This document shows positions 1 to 11,373 of a DNA stretch of 64,000 nucleotides, in pieces (the stretch's first letter is position 1; the number at the start of each line of letters is the position of its first letter). Made by a program: the position numbers and the translations under genes. The stretch lies in NCBI RefSeq assembly GCF_013370205.1, contig NZ_JABWGV010000003.1, forward strand, positions 124,001 to 188,000, in the 5' to 3' direction. The notes beneath the pieces were generated by a model. It was not told where the DNA came from. It ran no database searches and saw only the letters and a list, made by a program, of their open reading frames with translations. This DNA is from Qipengyuania atrilutea. Its GTDB lineage: Bacteria > Pseudomonadota > Alphaproteobacteria > Sphingomonadales > Sphingomonadaceae.

Positions 1-187
1 GCCATTCCTGCACGCCGGGCTGGTTACGGCAGAGGTGCACCCAAAGGACCTCGCCCGGCTCCGAAGGTTTCCATTCCCTTGCCTCGGCCCAATCGACCAC
101 GCGTCCGCCGCCCTTGCCGTCGAGCACGCGCCCGAACAGCAGCGGACCGTCGCTCGCTTCGCTCTTGTGTTCCGTAGGCTTAAGCAT
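1..187 (-). CDS. CorA/ZntB-family divalent cation transporter, N-terminal part (cut by window edge)
   Basis: This reading frame runs leftward from an ATG at 187 and is still open at position 1, so only about 62 N-terminal residues are present. The peptide has a short glycine-rich strand ([14 protein letters not shown]) followed by W-V-H-L and a terminal Q-E-W. This is the usual opening of the cytoplasmic domain of ZntB/CorA-like zinc or magnesium channels, in which a 'WVHL' strand leads into a 'WL' helix. The transmembrane GMN motif would lie outside the window. It is divergent from ispG, with 113 bp between the starts. The family call rests only on the N-terminus, and the ion is unknown. Confidence 0.6.
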   Translation of the reverse strand, partial: MLKPTEHKSEASDGPLLFGRVLDGKGGGRVVDWAEAREWKPSEPGEVLWVHLCRNQPGVQEW

Positions 188-300
188 CGCGCGGCACATT
201 CTCCAACGTACCGCCGTTGGCAAGAGGCTATCGCCCGGCGCTGTCCGCTCCTGCTGCTGTCCATTGCTCCTTCAGGGTCCAGCCCCTATGCTTGTTACCT

Positions 301-1440
301 ATGAATGAGATACGCCCCTGGCGCACGATCGAGCGCCGCCAATCCCGTCAGATCATGCTCGGCAGTGTCCCGGTCGGCGGGGATGCGCCCATCACGGTCC
401 AGACGATGACCAATACGGCAACGGAGGATATCGGCGCGACCATCGACCAGATCCGCCGGTGCGAGGATGCGGGCGCCGACATCATCCGCGTCTCTTGCCC
501 GACGGAAGAATCGACGCGCGACTTCGACCAGATCACGTCTGCCGCGAACGTGCCGATCGTCGCGGACATTCACTTTCACTACAAACGCGCGCTGGAAGCG
601 GCGGACAAGGGCGCGGCCTGCCTGCGGATCAATCCGGGCAATATCGGCAGCAGCGAGCGCGTGGCTGAAGTCGTCCGCGCAGCGAAGGCCAACGGCTGCG
701 CGATCCGCATCGGCGTGAATGCGGGCAGCCTCGAGAAGCATCTGCTCGAAAAATACGGTGAGCCGTGCCCCGAAGCGCTGGTCGAAAGCGCGCTCGACCA
801 TATCAAGCTGTTGCAGGACCACGACTTTCACGAGTTCAAGGTTGCGGTAAAGGCAAGCGACGTATTCCTCGCCGTCGCCGCTTATCACGGGCTTGCCGAA
901 ACGGTCGATTGCCCGCTCCACCTTGGTATTACCGAGGCTGGCGGATTGATCGGCGGGACGGTGAAGTCCTCGATCGGTCTGGGCTCTCTCCTGTGGGCCG
1001 GCATCGGTGACACGATCCGCGTCTCGCTTTCCGCCGAGCCGGAAGAGGAAGTGCGCGTCGGGTTCGAGATACTGAAGGCGCTCGGCCTCAGAACGCGCGG
1101 CGTAAGGGTCGTGTCATGCCCCTCCTGCGCGCGGCAGGGGTTCGACGTCATCCGGACGGTCCAGGCGCTCGAGGAACGTCTGCAGCACATCAAGACGCCG
1201 CTTTCGCTGTCGGTTCTCGGCTGCGTGGTAAACGGACCCGGCGAGGCGCGCGAGACTGATATCGGCCTGACCGGCGGCGGCAACGGCAAGCACATGGTCT
1301 ATCTGTCGGGCATGAAGGACCACCATATCGATGATGGTGCCATGCTCGATCACATCGTCAAACTGGTCGAGGATAAGGCTGCGCAGATCGAAGCCGACAT
1401 GACTGATGCGGGCGATGCCGAAGCGGTAGCCGCAGAATAG
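301..1440 (+). CDS. ispG: 4-hydroxy-3-methylbut-2-en-1-yl diphosphate synthase (flavodoxin/ferredoxin)
   Basis: IspG (GcpE) is the penultimate enzyme of the MEP isoprenoid pathway and reductively opens MEcPP to HMBPP with a [4Fe-4S] cluster. With the ATG at 301 the protein has 379 residues, close to the E. coli length. The cluster ligands are visible as Cys273 and Cys276 (CPSC) and Cys308, with the fourth ligand Glu315 in the VVNGPGEA motif; the spacing matches E. coli C270/C273/C305/E312. The frame stays open upstream to 217, but those 28 residues are proline/arginine-rich and not family-like, so I start at MNEIRPW, where homology begins. There is no strong Shine-Dalgarno before it. The ppa gene follows after 24 bp in the same direction. 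Confidence 0.95.
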   Translation: MNEIRPWRTIERRQSRQIMLGSVPVGGDAPITVQTMTNTATEDIGATIDQIRRCEDAGADIIRVSCPTEESTRDFDQITSAANVPIVADIHFHYKRALEAADKGAACLRINPGNIGSSERVAEVVRAAKANGCAIRIGVNAGSLEKHLLEKYGEPCPEALVESALDHIKLLQDHDFHEFKVAVKASDVFLAVAAYHGLAETVDCPLHLGITEAGGLIGGTVKSSIGLGSLLWAGIGDTIRVSLSAEPEEEVRVGFEILKALGLRTRGVRVVSCPSCARQGFDVIRTVQALEERLQHIKTPLSLSVLGCVVNGPGEARETDIGLTGGGNGKHMVYLSGMKDHHIDDGAMLDHIVKLVEDKAAQIEADMTDAGDAEAVAAE

Positions 1441-1464
1441 CGTGAACGCCGCGGAGCAGTTCTC

Positions 1465-2010
1465 TTGATCGACGCCGAACACCTCGCCCGGCTGCCGGCG
1501 CGCGACGAGAACGGCCTGCTTCACGCGTTCATCGAATGTCCGAAGGGCAACACGCACAAGATCGACCTCGACAAGAAGCTCGGCATATTTCGCTGGGCGA
1601 TCGAGCTTCCGAAGGGGCTGAGCTTTCCGGCCAATTTTGGCTTCATTCCCGCGACGCTGGCGGACGATGGCGACGCGCTCGACGTGATGGTCCTGACCGG
1701 CGGGCCGCTTCCCTCGGGGACGGTGGTCGGGGTCCGACCCGTCGCGATCCTGCGGATGCAGCAGGAGGAGGGCGGCGAAATGGTTCGCAACGACCGGCTC
1801 GTCGGCGTGCCGCCGCTCAGCCAGACCTTCGGTGAGATCGAGCGGCTCGGCGAGTTGCACGAAACGATGATGTGGGAACTCGGCGTGTTTTTCCGCACCT
1901 ATAACGAGTTGATCGGCCGCAAGGTCGAGATCCTCGAGCCGGGTGATGAAACCGAAGCGGCAGAACTCGCGGAGCGGGCGATCGCGGCCAAAGTAGAGGC
2001 GGAAAGCTAG
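1465..2010 (+). CDS. ppa: Family I inorganic pyrophosphatase
   Basis: The 181-residue product resembles soluble family I pyrophosphatases, which hydrolyse PPi to drive biosynthesis. The metal-binding signature is at residues 68-73 (DGDALD). It differs from the common D-G-D-P-L-D by an Ala in place of Pro. Other family blocks seen are the KIDLDK-like strand near residue 32 and the [12 protein letters not shown] segment at 53-64. The frame starts with TTG at 1465. A GTG at 1442 is in another frame and soon stops, so TTG is the best start in sight. It sits between ispG and the deacetylase-fold gene with short gaps, probably one transcript. The Pro-to-Ala change makes a slightly divergent paralogue possible. 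Confidence 0.82.
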   Translation: MIDAEHLARLPARDENGLLHAFIECPKGNTHKIDLDKKLGIFRWAIELPKGLSFPANFGFIPATLADDGDALDVMVLTGGPLPSGTVVGVRPVAILRMQQEEGGEMVRNDRLVGVPPLSQTFGEIERLGELHETMMWELGVFFRTYNELIGRKVEILEPGDETEAAELAERAIAAKVEAES

Positions 2011-2018
2011 GTCAGGCG

Positions 2019-2966
2019 GTGCTGCACATCGTCCATCACGCCGATTACATGGCGCCGCCGCCGGAGCGCGGCACGTTCAAGTTCGACAAATACCAGCTTG
2101 TCATGATCGTGCTGCGCGAAAGTGGCTATCCGCTGACCGAGCATGCGCCTGCCCCGATGCCGCGCGACTGGCTCGAGGCGGTCCACGCCCCCGAATATGT
2201 CGAGCAGGTTTTCACCCAGACTGTCCCGCGTGAGAAAGAGCGGCGCATCGGCTTTCCGGTGACGCAACGTATTTCGAGCCGCGTCCAGCATACCAACGGT
2301 GGAACCTACCTTGCGGCGCGGCTCGCTATGCAGCACGGCTACGCGGCCAATTCGGCGGCGGGGAGCCATCATGCGCTACACGACACGGGCGCAGGCTACT
2401 GCGTTTTCAATGATCTTGCGGTGACCTCGAACCGCCTGATCGCGGAAGGGAACGCGCGCCGTATCCTGATCGTCGATCTCGACGTCCATCAAGGTGACGG
2501 AACGGCGAGCCTGACGGCGGGGCGAGAGGACATCTTCACGCTGTCGCTTCATGCGGAGAAGAACTTTCCGGCAAGGAAAGCGCGTTCCTCGCTCGACGTG
2601 CCGCTGCCGGACGGTCTGGACGACGATGGCTACATGGCCGCGCTGGAGAAGCAGCTGCCGCCCGTCATCTCGCAGTTCGCCCCCGACCTAGTGCTCTATC
2701 AGGCTGGCGTCGATCCGCACGAGGGCGACCGGCTCGGCCGTCTGGCGCTGACGAGCGAGGGGTTGGCGCGGCGCGACCGCTACGTCGTGAGGCAGGCGCG
2801 GCAACGGGGGCTTCCGATCGCCAGCGCGCTCGGCGGAGGATACGGGACCGACCAGCGCGAAGTCGCGAGCAGGCATGCGAATTCGATGATCGCGATGGCG
2901 CGCGAGAATGCGCTGTTCCCGGTTCCGGTGAGCGAAACGGCGGCGAAAGAGGTTACACTCTCTTAA
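2019..2966 (+). CDS. Histone deacetylase-family (arginase/deacetylase fold) amidohydrolase
   Basis: The 315-residue protein belongs to the zinc-dependent HDAC/acetylpolyamine amidohydrolase/acetoin-utilisation family. The catalytic His pair is His117-His118 (GSHH). Zinc ligands are Asp155 and His157 (DLDVH) and Asp232 ([12 protein letters not shown]), and a glycine-rich GGGYG loop lies near the end. It starts with GTG at 2019, eight bases after the ppa stop. The substrate cannot be read from the sequence; bacterial members deacetylate small acetylated amines or protein lysines. The next gene starts 24 bp downstream, so it may be co-transcribed. Confidence 0.88.
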   Translation: MLHIVHHADYMAPPPERGTFKFDKYQLVMIVLRESGYPLTEHAPAPMPRDWLEAVHAPEYVEQVFTQTVPREKERRIGFPVTQRISSRVQHTNGGTYLAARLAMQHGYAANSAAGSHHALHDTGAGYCVFNDLAVTSNRLIAEGNARRILIVDLDVHQGDGTASLTAGREDIFTLSLHAEKNFPARKARSSLDVPLPDGLDDDGYMAALEKQLPPVISQFAPDLVLYQAGVDPHEGDRLGRLALTSEGLARRDRYVVRQARQRGLPIASALGGGYGTDQREVASRHANSMIAMARENALFPVPVSETAAKEVTLS

Positions 2967-2990
2967 CCGGCCGAACCGTAAAATGGCGGC

Positions 2991-3512
2991 ATGAAGATGC
3001 AGGCTGTCTTTCTCTGCGGATTGATGATGGGCTCCGCCTTCGTTTTCGTCCCGCGCCCCTCTGCCGAGGGGGCAGCGGAGGCTAACGCGGACAACAAGAC
3101 CGCATATGCCGCCGATGCGAGCGAGGCTTACGACAGCTGGGCTGCCGGAGAAACGGTTCTCGAACGCCGGCCCGACGGGCATTTCTACGCGTCCGTCATG
3201 ATCGACGGCGCGGAAACCGAGATGATGGTCGATACCGGTGCGAGCTTCATTGCGCTGACCGCCGCGGACGCGCGCGACATCGGCCTGTCATGGCGCGAAC
3301 AGGATGCGATCGTCGTTGCGCATGGGGCAAGCGGCCCGGTCAAGGGCGTTCCGGTCAGGCTCGCCGAGGTGGAACTGAACGGCCATATCGCGACGAATGT
3401 GGAAGCAGCGGTCATTCCGACTGGCCTCGGCGTATCGCTCCTCGGCCAGTCGTATCTGCAGAAGCTCGAGCGGGTGGAAATCGCAGGCGAGACCATGTCG
3501 CTGGGCGGCTGA
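2991..3512 (+). CDS. Retropepsin-like (clan AA) aspartic protease, exported
   Basis: The 173-residue protein has an N-terminal signal-peptide-like segment (residues 1-25, hydrophobic, ending near PSAEG) and a single aspartic-protease half-domain. Its active-site triplet is Asp81-Thr82-Gly83, followed by Ala-Ser. The LLGQSYLQKL block near the C-terminus is typical of the alphaproteobacterial TIGR02281-type family. Single-lobed enzymes of this kind act as homodimers. The role in these bacteria is not established. Its position between the HDAC-fold gene and an L,D-transpeptidase-like gene would fit envelope maintenance, but that is inference. Confidence 0.8.
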   Translation: MKMQAVFLCGLMMGSAFVFVPRPSAEGAAEANADNKTAYAADASEAYDSWAAGETVLERRPDGHFYASVMIDGAETEMMVDTGASFIALTAADARDIGLSWREQDAIVVAHGASGPVKGVPVRLAEVELNGHIATNVEAAVIPTGLGVSLLGQSYLQKLERVEIAGETMSLGG

Positions 3513-3562
3513 GAACCGCCGGTTCACGCCCGATAAACGGCGTGCTATGATAGTCGGCGCAT

Positions 3563-4291
3563 ATGAAACGGCGCGATCTCATTCTCGGCGGAGCGGCCCT
3601 CGGCGGGCTGGCCCTGCTGCCGGAGCAGCGGAAAGTGACGACGGTCGCAGCGCCGAAGCCCTCGCCTGCGGCTTCGCGCGACGGGAAGCTTCTGCAGATC
3701 GCACGTTACGAACTGGACCGCCTGGGGAGCGCGATTCCGCTCACCGACATGGTTGCGATCGTCGATTTCGGGCTGCATTCGGCGCAGGAGCGCATTCACT
3801 TCGTCGATATGGAGGGGGGTATGGTCCGCTCCTTCTACTGCACGCATGGCTACGGCTCCGACGAGAAGCACACCGGCTGGTTGCGCGCCTGGTCGAACGT
3901 ACCCGAATCGCTTGCGAGTAGCCGCGGCGCCTATCGCACCCGCGGTCATTACGTCGGGCAATTCGGCAAATCGATGCGGCTGGATGGGCTCGATCCGAGC
4001 AACGACATGGCGCTCGACCGTGCGATCGTGATGCACCCGGCGGATTATGCCAGCCCTGCGCATGTCGCGAAGTGGGGCGTGCTCGGCCGGTCCAACGGAT
4101 GCTTCGCGATGGGGCCGGACGAGTTCCGCTATGCCCTCGACGAGCTGCCCAACGGGCGGTTGCTGATGGCTGAAAGCTACGGCATCGCGGCGGACGGAAG
4201 CCTCGTCGATACGCCGGACCAGCACGACCTCGTTCTCCTCAAACCCGACAATCCGAACACCTTCGAGCGGACGAATCCGGGCGTTTTCTGA
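3563..4291 (+). CDS. Murein L,D-transpeptidase catalytic-domain protein with Tat-like signal
   Basis: This 242-residue protein starts with MKRRDLILGG followed by a hydrophobic stretch, which looks like a twin-arginine signal. The YkuD_2-type core shows a conserved histidine segment (VMHPADY) and a catalytic cysteine at Cys180 within RSNGCFAMGP, the S-x-G-C arrangement of L,D-transpeptidases. These enzymes form or edit 3-3 peptidoglycan cross-links in the periplasm; whether this one cross-links or hydrolyses is not known. It follows the retropepsin-like gene after 50 bp. A strong ribosome site is not obvious before the ATG. Confidence 0.83.
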   Translation: MKRRDLILGGAALGGLALLPEQRKVTTVAAPKPSPAASRDGKLLQIARYELDRLGSAIPLTDMVAIVDFGLHSAQERIHFVDMEGGMVRSFYCTHGYGSDEKHTGWLRAWSNVPESLASSRGAYRTRGHYVGQFGKSMRLDGLDPSNDMALDRAIVMHPADYASPAHVAKWGVLGRSNGCFAMGPDEFRYALDELPNGRLLMAESYGIAADGSLVDTPDQHDLVLLKPDNPNTFERTNPGVF

Positions 4292-4401
4292 AGCTTCGCA
4301 AAAAGCGTCCACAAACGCACCTAAACGGGGTTCAATGATGCCGAGCGCCACATCATGGTTGGTGACGCGCGCCTGACCGCCCTTTAAGGCGCCAGCGGAC
4401 C

Positions 4402-5283
4402 ATGAAGCGCGATCACCCCCTCATGCCGATGGCGCTTACTCTCGCGGGTGTCGGACTACTGGCGCTGATGGACGCCTTCATGAAAGGCGCGGCGCTCGCC
4501 GTTGGAGCCTACAGCGCTTCGGTCCTGCGCGTTGCCCTGTCCTTCGTCATCGCCACGCCGTTGTGGCTGTTGCTGGGTGCAAAGTGGCCGGAGCGCACCG
4601 TGCTGCGACTACACCTAGCGCGCGGCGTGGTCTCCGCTTTCATGGGCCTTACGTTCTTTTATGCGCTGACCAAGCTGCCGATCGCGGAGACCATCGCGAT
4701 CTCCTTCGTCGCGCCGATCCTCGCGCTGTATCTCGCGGCGGTATTCCTTGGCGAGACCATCGGGCCGAAAGCCATCACAGCAGCCGTGCTCGGCTTCGCG
4801 GGCACGCTCGTCATCGTCGGCGGAAAGATCGGGCGGGGCAATGCCGGCGAGGAAACCTGGCTCGGCCTTGCGGCCATTTTCGTGTCGGCGCTGCTCTACG
4901 CCGTCAATTTCATCCTGATCCGCAAGCAATCGCTTGCAGCCATACCGCTCGAGATCGCCGCCTTCCACGGCGGGGTGCAGGCTCTGGTGCTTGGCGTTTT
5001 CGCGCCCTTCCTACTCGTCCTGCCGGATCCCGCCGTCTGGAGCGACCTCGGCATAGCGGCCGTGCTGACCGTGGCAGGCGCGCTCGCGATTGCATGGGCC
5101 TATGCGCGGGCGGAGGCACAGGTGCTGATCCCGCTCGAATACAGCGGTTTCCTCTGGGCGGCGTTGTTCGGCTGGCTGTTCTTCCGCGAGCCGGTGACGG
5201 CAACCACGCTCATCGGGGCGGGGCTGATCGTAATAGGTTGCATGATCGCCGCGCGGCGCAGGCCGGAACAGACTGCGCTCTGA
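4402..5283 (+). CDS. EamA/DMT-family membrane transporter
   Basis: The 293-residue protein consists of about ten hydrophobic segments in two similar halves, the arrangement of drug/metabolite transporters with two EamA domains. A conserved glutamate follows TM4 (KLPIAETIAISFVAPI), and a second E-Y-S/F-F-R-E-P region sits in the last third. Substrate is unknown; relatives export amino acids, metabolites or toxic compounds. It is flanked by intergenic regions of 110 bp upstream and 137 bp downstream, so it is probably a single-gene unit, and a hairpin after the stop looks like a terminator. Confidence 0.88.
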   Translation: MKRDHPLMPMALTLAGVGLLALMDAFMKGAALAVGAYSASVLRVALSFVIATPLWLLLGAKWPERTVLRLHLARGVVSAFMGLTFFYALTKLPIAETIAISFVAPILALYLAAVFLGETIGPKAITAAVLGFAGTLVIVGGKIGRGNAGEETWLGLAAIFVSALLYAVNFILIRKQSLAAIPLEIAAFHGGVQALVLGVFAPFLLVLPDPAVWSDLGIAAVLTVAGALAIAWAYARAEAQVLIPLEYSGFLWAALFGWLFFREPVTATTLIGAGLIVIGCMIAARRRPEQTAL

Positions 5284-5306
5284 CAGCGTTCGAATATCGT
5301 ACCACC

Positions 5307-5330
5307 GGAGCGCGCCGCTCCCTTGATTTT
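5307..5330 (+). terminator. Probable Rho-independent terminator after the EamA transporter gene
   Basis: A 6-bp perfect stem, GGAGCG paired with CGCTCC across a 3-base CGC loop, is followed by CTTGATTTT. It lies 23 bp after the stop of the transporter gene and about 90 bp before acnA. The stem is short, so confidence is moderate. Confidence 0.45.
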
Positions 5331-5420
5331 CCGCGCGTCACAGCGCAAGCGGCACAGCATATCGGCACGTCGCAAATCCGCCCGGATGTGCGCTGCCTCC
5401 AACAGTAAAGGAATTCCCGC

Positions 5421-8093
<2,673 letters not shown>

Positions 8094-8143
8094 CGTCGGA
8101 GGCGCGGCGGCGGGTTTCTGGCGCGCGCAGCTATCAGTTCGGA

Positions 8144-8176
8144 AAAAGGGCGGAAGCGTTATGCGCTCCGCCCTTT
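8144..8176 (+). terminator. Rho-independent terminator of acnA
   Basis: The arms AAAGGGCGG(A)AGCG and CGCTCCGCCCTTT pair with one bulged A around a small TTATG loop. Flanking A and T runs would let it work in either direction. It lies about 50 bp after the acnA stop. Confidence 0.75.
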
Positions 8177-8386
8177 CCAGCGCCGAAGTTCCGTAATGCG
8201 GCGTGGTGTCCGCCTTCTTACGCTTTTCGCCGCGTCTGACGCTGTCCGGACCGAGAGTTCCGCGACGCGTGACGCAGCGGTTCAATTGAGCGCTTCTCCG
8301 ACTACGCGCGCCAGTCCGATATAGATTTAGTGCCGAAACGGGGCGGAGGGCCGCGGATATCTTACCGAAAGCTCATGACGACCCGA

Positions 8387-8431
8387 TACAAACAAGAACG
8401 CCGCCGTTCCCGGTAAGGAGCGGCGGCGTTT
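8387..8431 (-). terminator. Rho-independent terminator of the PEP-CTERM gene
   Basis: AACGCCGCCG (8397-8406) and CGGCGGCGTT (8421-8430) form a perfect 10-bp stem with a 14-base loop. Read leftward it is followed by a T-rich stretch (TTCTTGTTTG). It lies about 28 bp beyond the stop of the leftward PEP-CTERM gene. Confidence 0.85.
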
Positions 8432-8458
8432 GACGCGTAAAAGTGTAGTCGTTCGGTC

Positions 8459-9157
8459 TTAGCTGTAGCGAACGCGCAGTTCCTGGCGGCGACGCGGCGT
8501 GCGCATCGTCGCGCCGATGAAGCCGAAGCCGAGGAGCAGCAGCGCCCAGGTTGCAGGCTCGGGAACGGCACCCGGAATATCCACGATTTGGCTACCGCTG
8601 CCCGAACCCTCGCCGTTCATGCCGACGCTTTGATAGCGGACAAGGAATTCGCGCAGTACGAGCGAGTCGACGTCGTCACCGAAAGACAGCGTGAATTCAC
8701 CGGTCGCGGGCGTCATCATGGTGGCGCCGCCGCCGCCGCCGCCGTTGCAGTTGTTGCCGTTGCCGCTGGTCAAGCAAGCGTCGATCGAACCCAGACCGTT
8801 CGGGAAAGTACGATCGAAGCGGAAGTTGTTCAGCGAGCCGGTTGCGGTGCCGCCCTCGATCTCGGTGTCTGAATTGAACCCGAAACCGGTTACGCGCGAC
8901 ATCGGCTGGGTAGCCGCCGACGAAGTGTTGGCGAGCGAATAGCTGAAGGTCAGCATATCGGTGCCGATGCCCGATAGCAGCGTCAGTGTCAGGCTGCTCG
9001 ATAGCCCTTCGTATTGCGAAGCGTCCCCGCTGCCAAAACCGTCGAAGTTGGTGGTGTAGGTATCGCCGTTCTCGTCGAAGACGAGATGGGCGGCGGAGGC
9101 AGAGGTGGCCATCAGACTGGCCGATGCCAGCAGGCCTGCAGTGATTAACTTACGCAT
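8459..9157 (-). CDS. PEPxxWA-CTERM sorting-domain surface protein
   Basis: The 232-residue protein has a signal peptide (MRKLITAGLL to about ATSASA), a beta-rich middle, and a C-terminal exosortase signal. That signal is the VPEPATWALL motif, then a hydrophobic helix and a basic tail (RTPRRR). The PEP-CTERM system anchors such proteins at the outer surface, often with exopolysaccharide. The middle contains a Cys-loop with six consecutive glycines encoded by a (GGC)6 run at about 8727-8744. The ATG at 9157 is chosen over an upstream in-frame start because GGAG lies just before it and the signal peptide begins there. Function beyond surface display is unknown. No exosortase gene is in the window. 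Confidence 0.88.
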   Translation of the reverse strand: MRKLITAGLLASASLMATSASAAHLVFDENGDTYTTNFDGFGSGDASQYEGLSSSLTLTLLSGIGTDMLTFSYSLANTSSAATQPMSRVTGFGFNSDTEIEGGTATGSLNNFRFDRTFPNGLGSIDACLTSGNGNNCNGGGGGGATMMTPATGEFTLSFGDDVDSLVLREFLVRYQSVGMNGEGSGSGSQIVDIPGAVPEPATWALLLLGFGFIGATMRTPRRRQELRVRYS

Positions 9158-9316
9158 TTCAAAATCTCCAAGAGCTAACCAGTTTTGCGACTCCACCTGG
9201 GCTCGCGTTGGCTAATAATCGGAGTTACCGAAGCATGAAAACGCAGTGTACCGACTGTCCTAAAATGGCACAGTGCAGAGGCTGGAACTTATCTGGTTAA
9301 TGCGCGTATCGCCGCG

Positions 9317-10354
9317 TCATTTCTCTGCGAAAAGTCCGCCCTGCAGGCCGCCTTTTGGCTGCGGCGTGTTCAGACCGAGGTGCTGCCAGCCCGCATCGTT
9401 CAGACAGCGGCCGCGCGCGGTGCGTGCAATTAAACCCAGTTGGATGAGGTAAGGTTCGACCACTTCCTCCACCGTATCGCGCGGCTCAGCGAGTCCTGCC
9501 GCGAGCGTATCTACTCCGACGGGGCCGCCCTTGTAGGTGGTCGCGATCATGGTGAGATAGCGACGATCCATCGCATCGAGGCCGAGTGAATCGACTTCGA
9601 GCCGGGTCAGCGCATTGTCTGCGAGAGCGGCCGTGACAGTCTTAGCGCCCGCAACCTCGGCAAAATCGCGCACGCGGCGGAGCAGTCGGCCCGCCACGCG
9701 CGGCGTGCCGCGGCTGCGGCGCGCGATCTCGCGCGCGCCCTTCTCGTCGATCGCGATGCCGAGCAGGCGTGCGCCGCGCGTCACGACTTCGCGCAGTTCA
9801 TCCTCGGTGTAGAAATTGAGGCGCACCGGAATGCCGAACCGGTCGCGCAGCGGCGTCGTCAGCAGGCCCTGCCGGGTGGTCGCGCCGACCAGCGTAAAGG
9901 GCGGCAGGTCGATCCGCACGCTGCGCGCCGACGGCCCTTCGCCGATGATGATGTCGAGCGCGCGGTCCTCCATCGCGGGATACAGCACTTCCTCGACTAC
10001 CGGATTGAGGCGATGAATCTCGTCGATGAAAAGGACGTCGTTCGGCTCGAGATTTGTAAGCAGCGCAGCGAGATCGCCCGCCTTCGCGACAACGGGCCCG
10101 CTGGTCGCGCGAAAGCCGGTGCCGAGTTCTTTGGCGATGATTTGCGCCAGCGTCGTCTTGCCGAGCCCCGGCGGCCCGAAGAACAGCACGTGGTCCATCG
10201 CCTCGCCGCGTTTCCGCGCTGCCTCGATGAAGACATGCAGGTTTTCCCGCGCCGCCTCTTGCCCGATGAACTCGCTAAGCGACTTGGGCCGAAGCGCCGC
10301 GTCAGGGTCGTCCGGCTGCCGGTCGGGGGAGTGGAGAGGGACGGGGTCGGTCAT
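9317..10354 (-). CDS. ruvB: Holliday junction branch migration DNA helicase RuvB
   Basis: RuvB is the AAA+ motor that drives Holliday junction branch migration on RuvA. The 345-residue protein shows the Walker A motif GPPGLGKT at residues 60-67, Walker B with FIDEIHRL, sensor segment [18 protein letters not shown], and the C-terminal winged-helix block ([14 protein letters not shown]...EPYLIQLG). The ATG at 10354 overlaps the stop of the upstream 47-residue gene by ATGA; a TTG four codons upstream is less likely. It is the last gene of a run that starts with ruvA, but three unrelated small genes separate the two. Confidence 0.97.
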   Translation of the reverse strand: MTDPVPLHSPDRQPDDPDAALRPKSLSEFIGQEAARENLHVFIEAARKRGEAMDHVLFFGPPGLGKTTLAQIIAKELGTGFRATSGPVVAKAGDLAALLTNLEPNDVLFIDEIHRLNPVVEEVLYPAMEDRALDIIIGEGPSARSVRIDLPPFTLVGATTRQGLLTTPLRDRFGIPVRLNFYTEDELREVVTRGARLLGIAIDEKGAREIARRSRGTPRVAGRLLRRVRDFAEVAGAKTVTAALADNALTRLEVDSLGLDAMDRRYLTMIATTYKGGPVGVDTLAAGLAEPRDTVEEVVEPYLIQLGLIARTARGRCLNDAGWQHLGLNTPQPKGGLQGGLFAEK

Positions 10355-10494
10355 TCTAGGTCGCAAAGTTCGCGTTCGTAGTTCCAGGCGCCCCCGGCAT
10401 CGAGACAGTCGTCGATCGATAGCCAGTCGTTCGCTTGCCAGCCCGTGATGCAGCCCAGAACAAACAAGGACAAAGGGACTACGGCGCGTTTCAA
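10351..10494 (-). CDS. 47-residue putative small lipoprotein/secreted protein
   Basis: This short frame sits exactly between the DsrE-family gene and ruvB, overlapping both by 4 bp: TTGA with the upstream stop and ATGA with the ruvB start. The product begins with two basic residues, a hydrophobic stretch and V-L-G-C at residues 12-15, which could be a lipobox. It continues to D-D-C-L-D-A-G-G-x-W and a C-terminal Cys-Asp-Leu-Glu. The two later cysteines (30 and 44) bracket a segment reminiscent of small 'CLDAGGxW...C' proteins of Sphingomonadales. The start is a TTG. Coding is supported by position, coupling and protein character. Function is unknown. Confidence 0.6.
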   Translation of the reverse strand: MKRAVVPLSLFVLGCITGWQANDWLSIDDCLDAGGAWNYERELCDLE

Positions 10495-10997
10495 AACGGG
10501 TTCACCGTGTAGCCGCGTTGTTGCAGCAGGGCGTGGGCCGTCATCGCGGATAGCGCCATTTCTACGCCTTCGATCATGTCATCCTGCGCGATGTTCTGGC
10601 CGATCGCGCTCTGCCCGCAGACGATGAAGCGCACGCCCGCGTCGAGCATTTCGCGCACCATCGCGGCGGAGGCATTGTCCTCGCTGTCGAGCAAATCCTT
10701 TACCGCCGGACCGTGCACCACGACCGCGAGCCGCACGTTCTCGGGATCGACCCCAGCGGCGGCATGCATGTTGATGAAGCGCGCCGCGCTTTCGAACCCG
10801 CGGTTGCGCTGTCCGTTCGGCGCCTCGCTCGCAACGTTGAAGCTGTGAGAGAACTCGGTGCCCGCAGGAACCTCGTCGATGCCGGGAACCGCGAGATGCG
10901 GACCGAAGTCCTCGAACACCGGCCCGAAGCGCACGCCGGCATCCTGCGCGGCTGCGGGCGCAGCAAACAAAAGGGCCAGACCCAAAAGCATTCTCAT
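10491..10997 (-). CDS. DsrE-family protein with signal peptide
   Basis: The 168-residue protein starts with a clear signal peptide ([18 protein letters not shown]) and continues as a DsrE-like domain: the [14 protein letters not shown] strand-helix unit, then [16 protein letters not shown] with a cysteine where DsrE proteins often carry one, then [12 protein letters not shown] at the end. Exported DsrE-like proteins are of uncertain function; cytoplasmic ones handle sulfur. An AAGGAG site lies 7 bases before the ATG, and the stop of the previous gene lies inside that spacer. It is part of the ruvA-ruvB run. Confidence 0.82.
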   Translation of the reverse strand: MRMLLGLALLFAAPAAAQDAGVRFGPVFEDFGPHLAVPGIDEVPAGTEFSHSFNVASEAPNGQRNRGFESAARFINMHAAAGVDPENVRLAVVVHGPAVKDLLDSEDNASAAMVREMLDAGVRFIVCGQSAIGQNIAQDDMIEGVEMALSAMTAHALLQQRGYTVNPF

Positions 10998-10998
10998 G

Positions 10999-11373
10999 TC
11001 AGCGCTCCTTCAAGGATAACCAGCGGTACAGGGCAATCGCCGCCAGCCACAGTACCACGAAACAGAACTGCCAGATTGGCAGGAAAAGGAAGATAAGACC
11101 GTCTTGTGCATCCGAAGGCGGGATGAATGCGACATCGATATAAATCCATGCCCCGAAAATTGCGCTTATAGCTGCGCCGATCCCCGCTAGCCTGCGCCAT
11201 AGCGGGATGAGGCAAAGCACCGCTACCGGGGCCAATACCCAAAGCAAGAACAGGATGGAAACCGCGTACCACAAGATCGTATCGGGCTGTCCCATCTGGA
11301 TCATCGCAGCAGCAGAAACCGCAAAATATGCGGTGAGGATCGCAAGTCGCCAGTCCCGCGAGATGTTTTTCAT
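10999..11373 (-). CDS. Small hypothetical integral membrane protein
   Basis: This 124-residue protein has about four hydrophobic helices (roughly residues 10-28, 33-57, 62-82 and 93-115) with charged ends, and I recognise no family. Its ATG overlaps the ruvA stop by 4 bp, so translation is coupled to ruvA, and its stop lies two bases before the DsrE-family start. A longer frame in another phase spans the same DNA but is arginine-rich and unlike a protein. The context with two exported proteins downstream suggests envelope location only. Confidence 0.7.
   Translation of the reverse strand: MKNISRDWRLAILTAYFAVSAAAMIQMGQPDTILWYAVSILFLLWVLAPVAVLCLIPLWRRLAGIGAAISAIFGAWIYIDVAFIPPSDAQDGLIFLFLPIWQFCFVVLWLAAIALYRWLSLKER

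Larger units (their letters stand above)
8094..8458. other. Intergenic region between convergent acnA and the PEP-CTERM gene
   Basis: This 365-bp stretch has no convincing gene. It holds one hairpin terminator for each flanking gene. The remaining sequence (about 8180-8385) shows short frames without family-like protein or ribosome sites. I see no repeat or RNA gene in it. Confidence 0.7.

Noticed and set aside
3511-3525. Small palindrome GAACCGCCGGTTC after the retropepsin-like gene
   Set aside because: Five-base stem with no T-tract; too weak to call a terminator.
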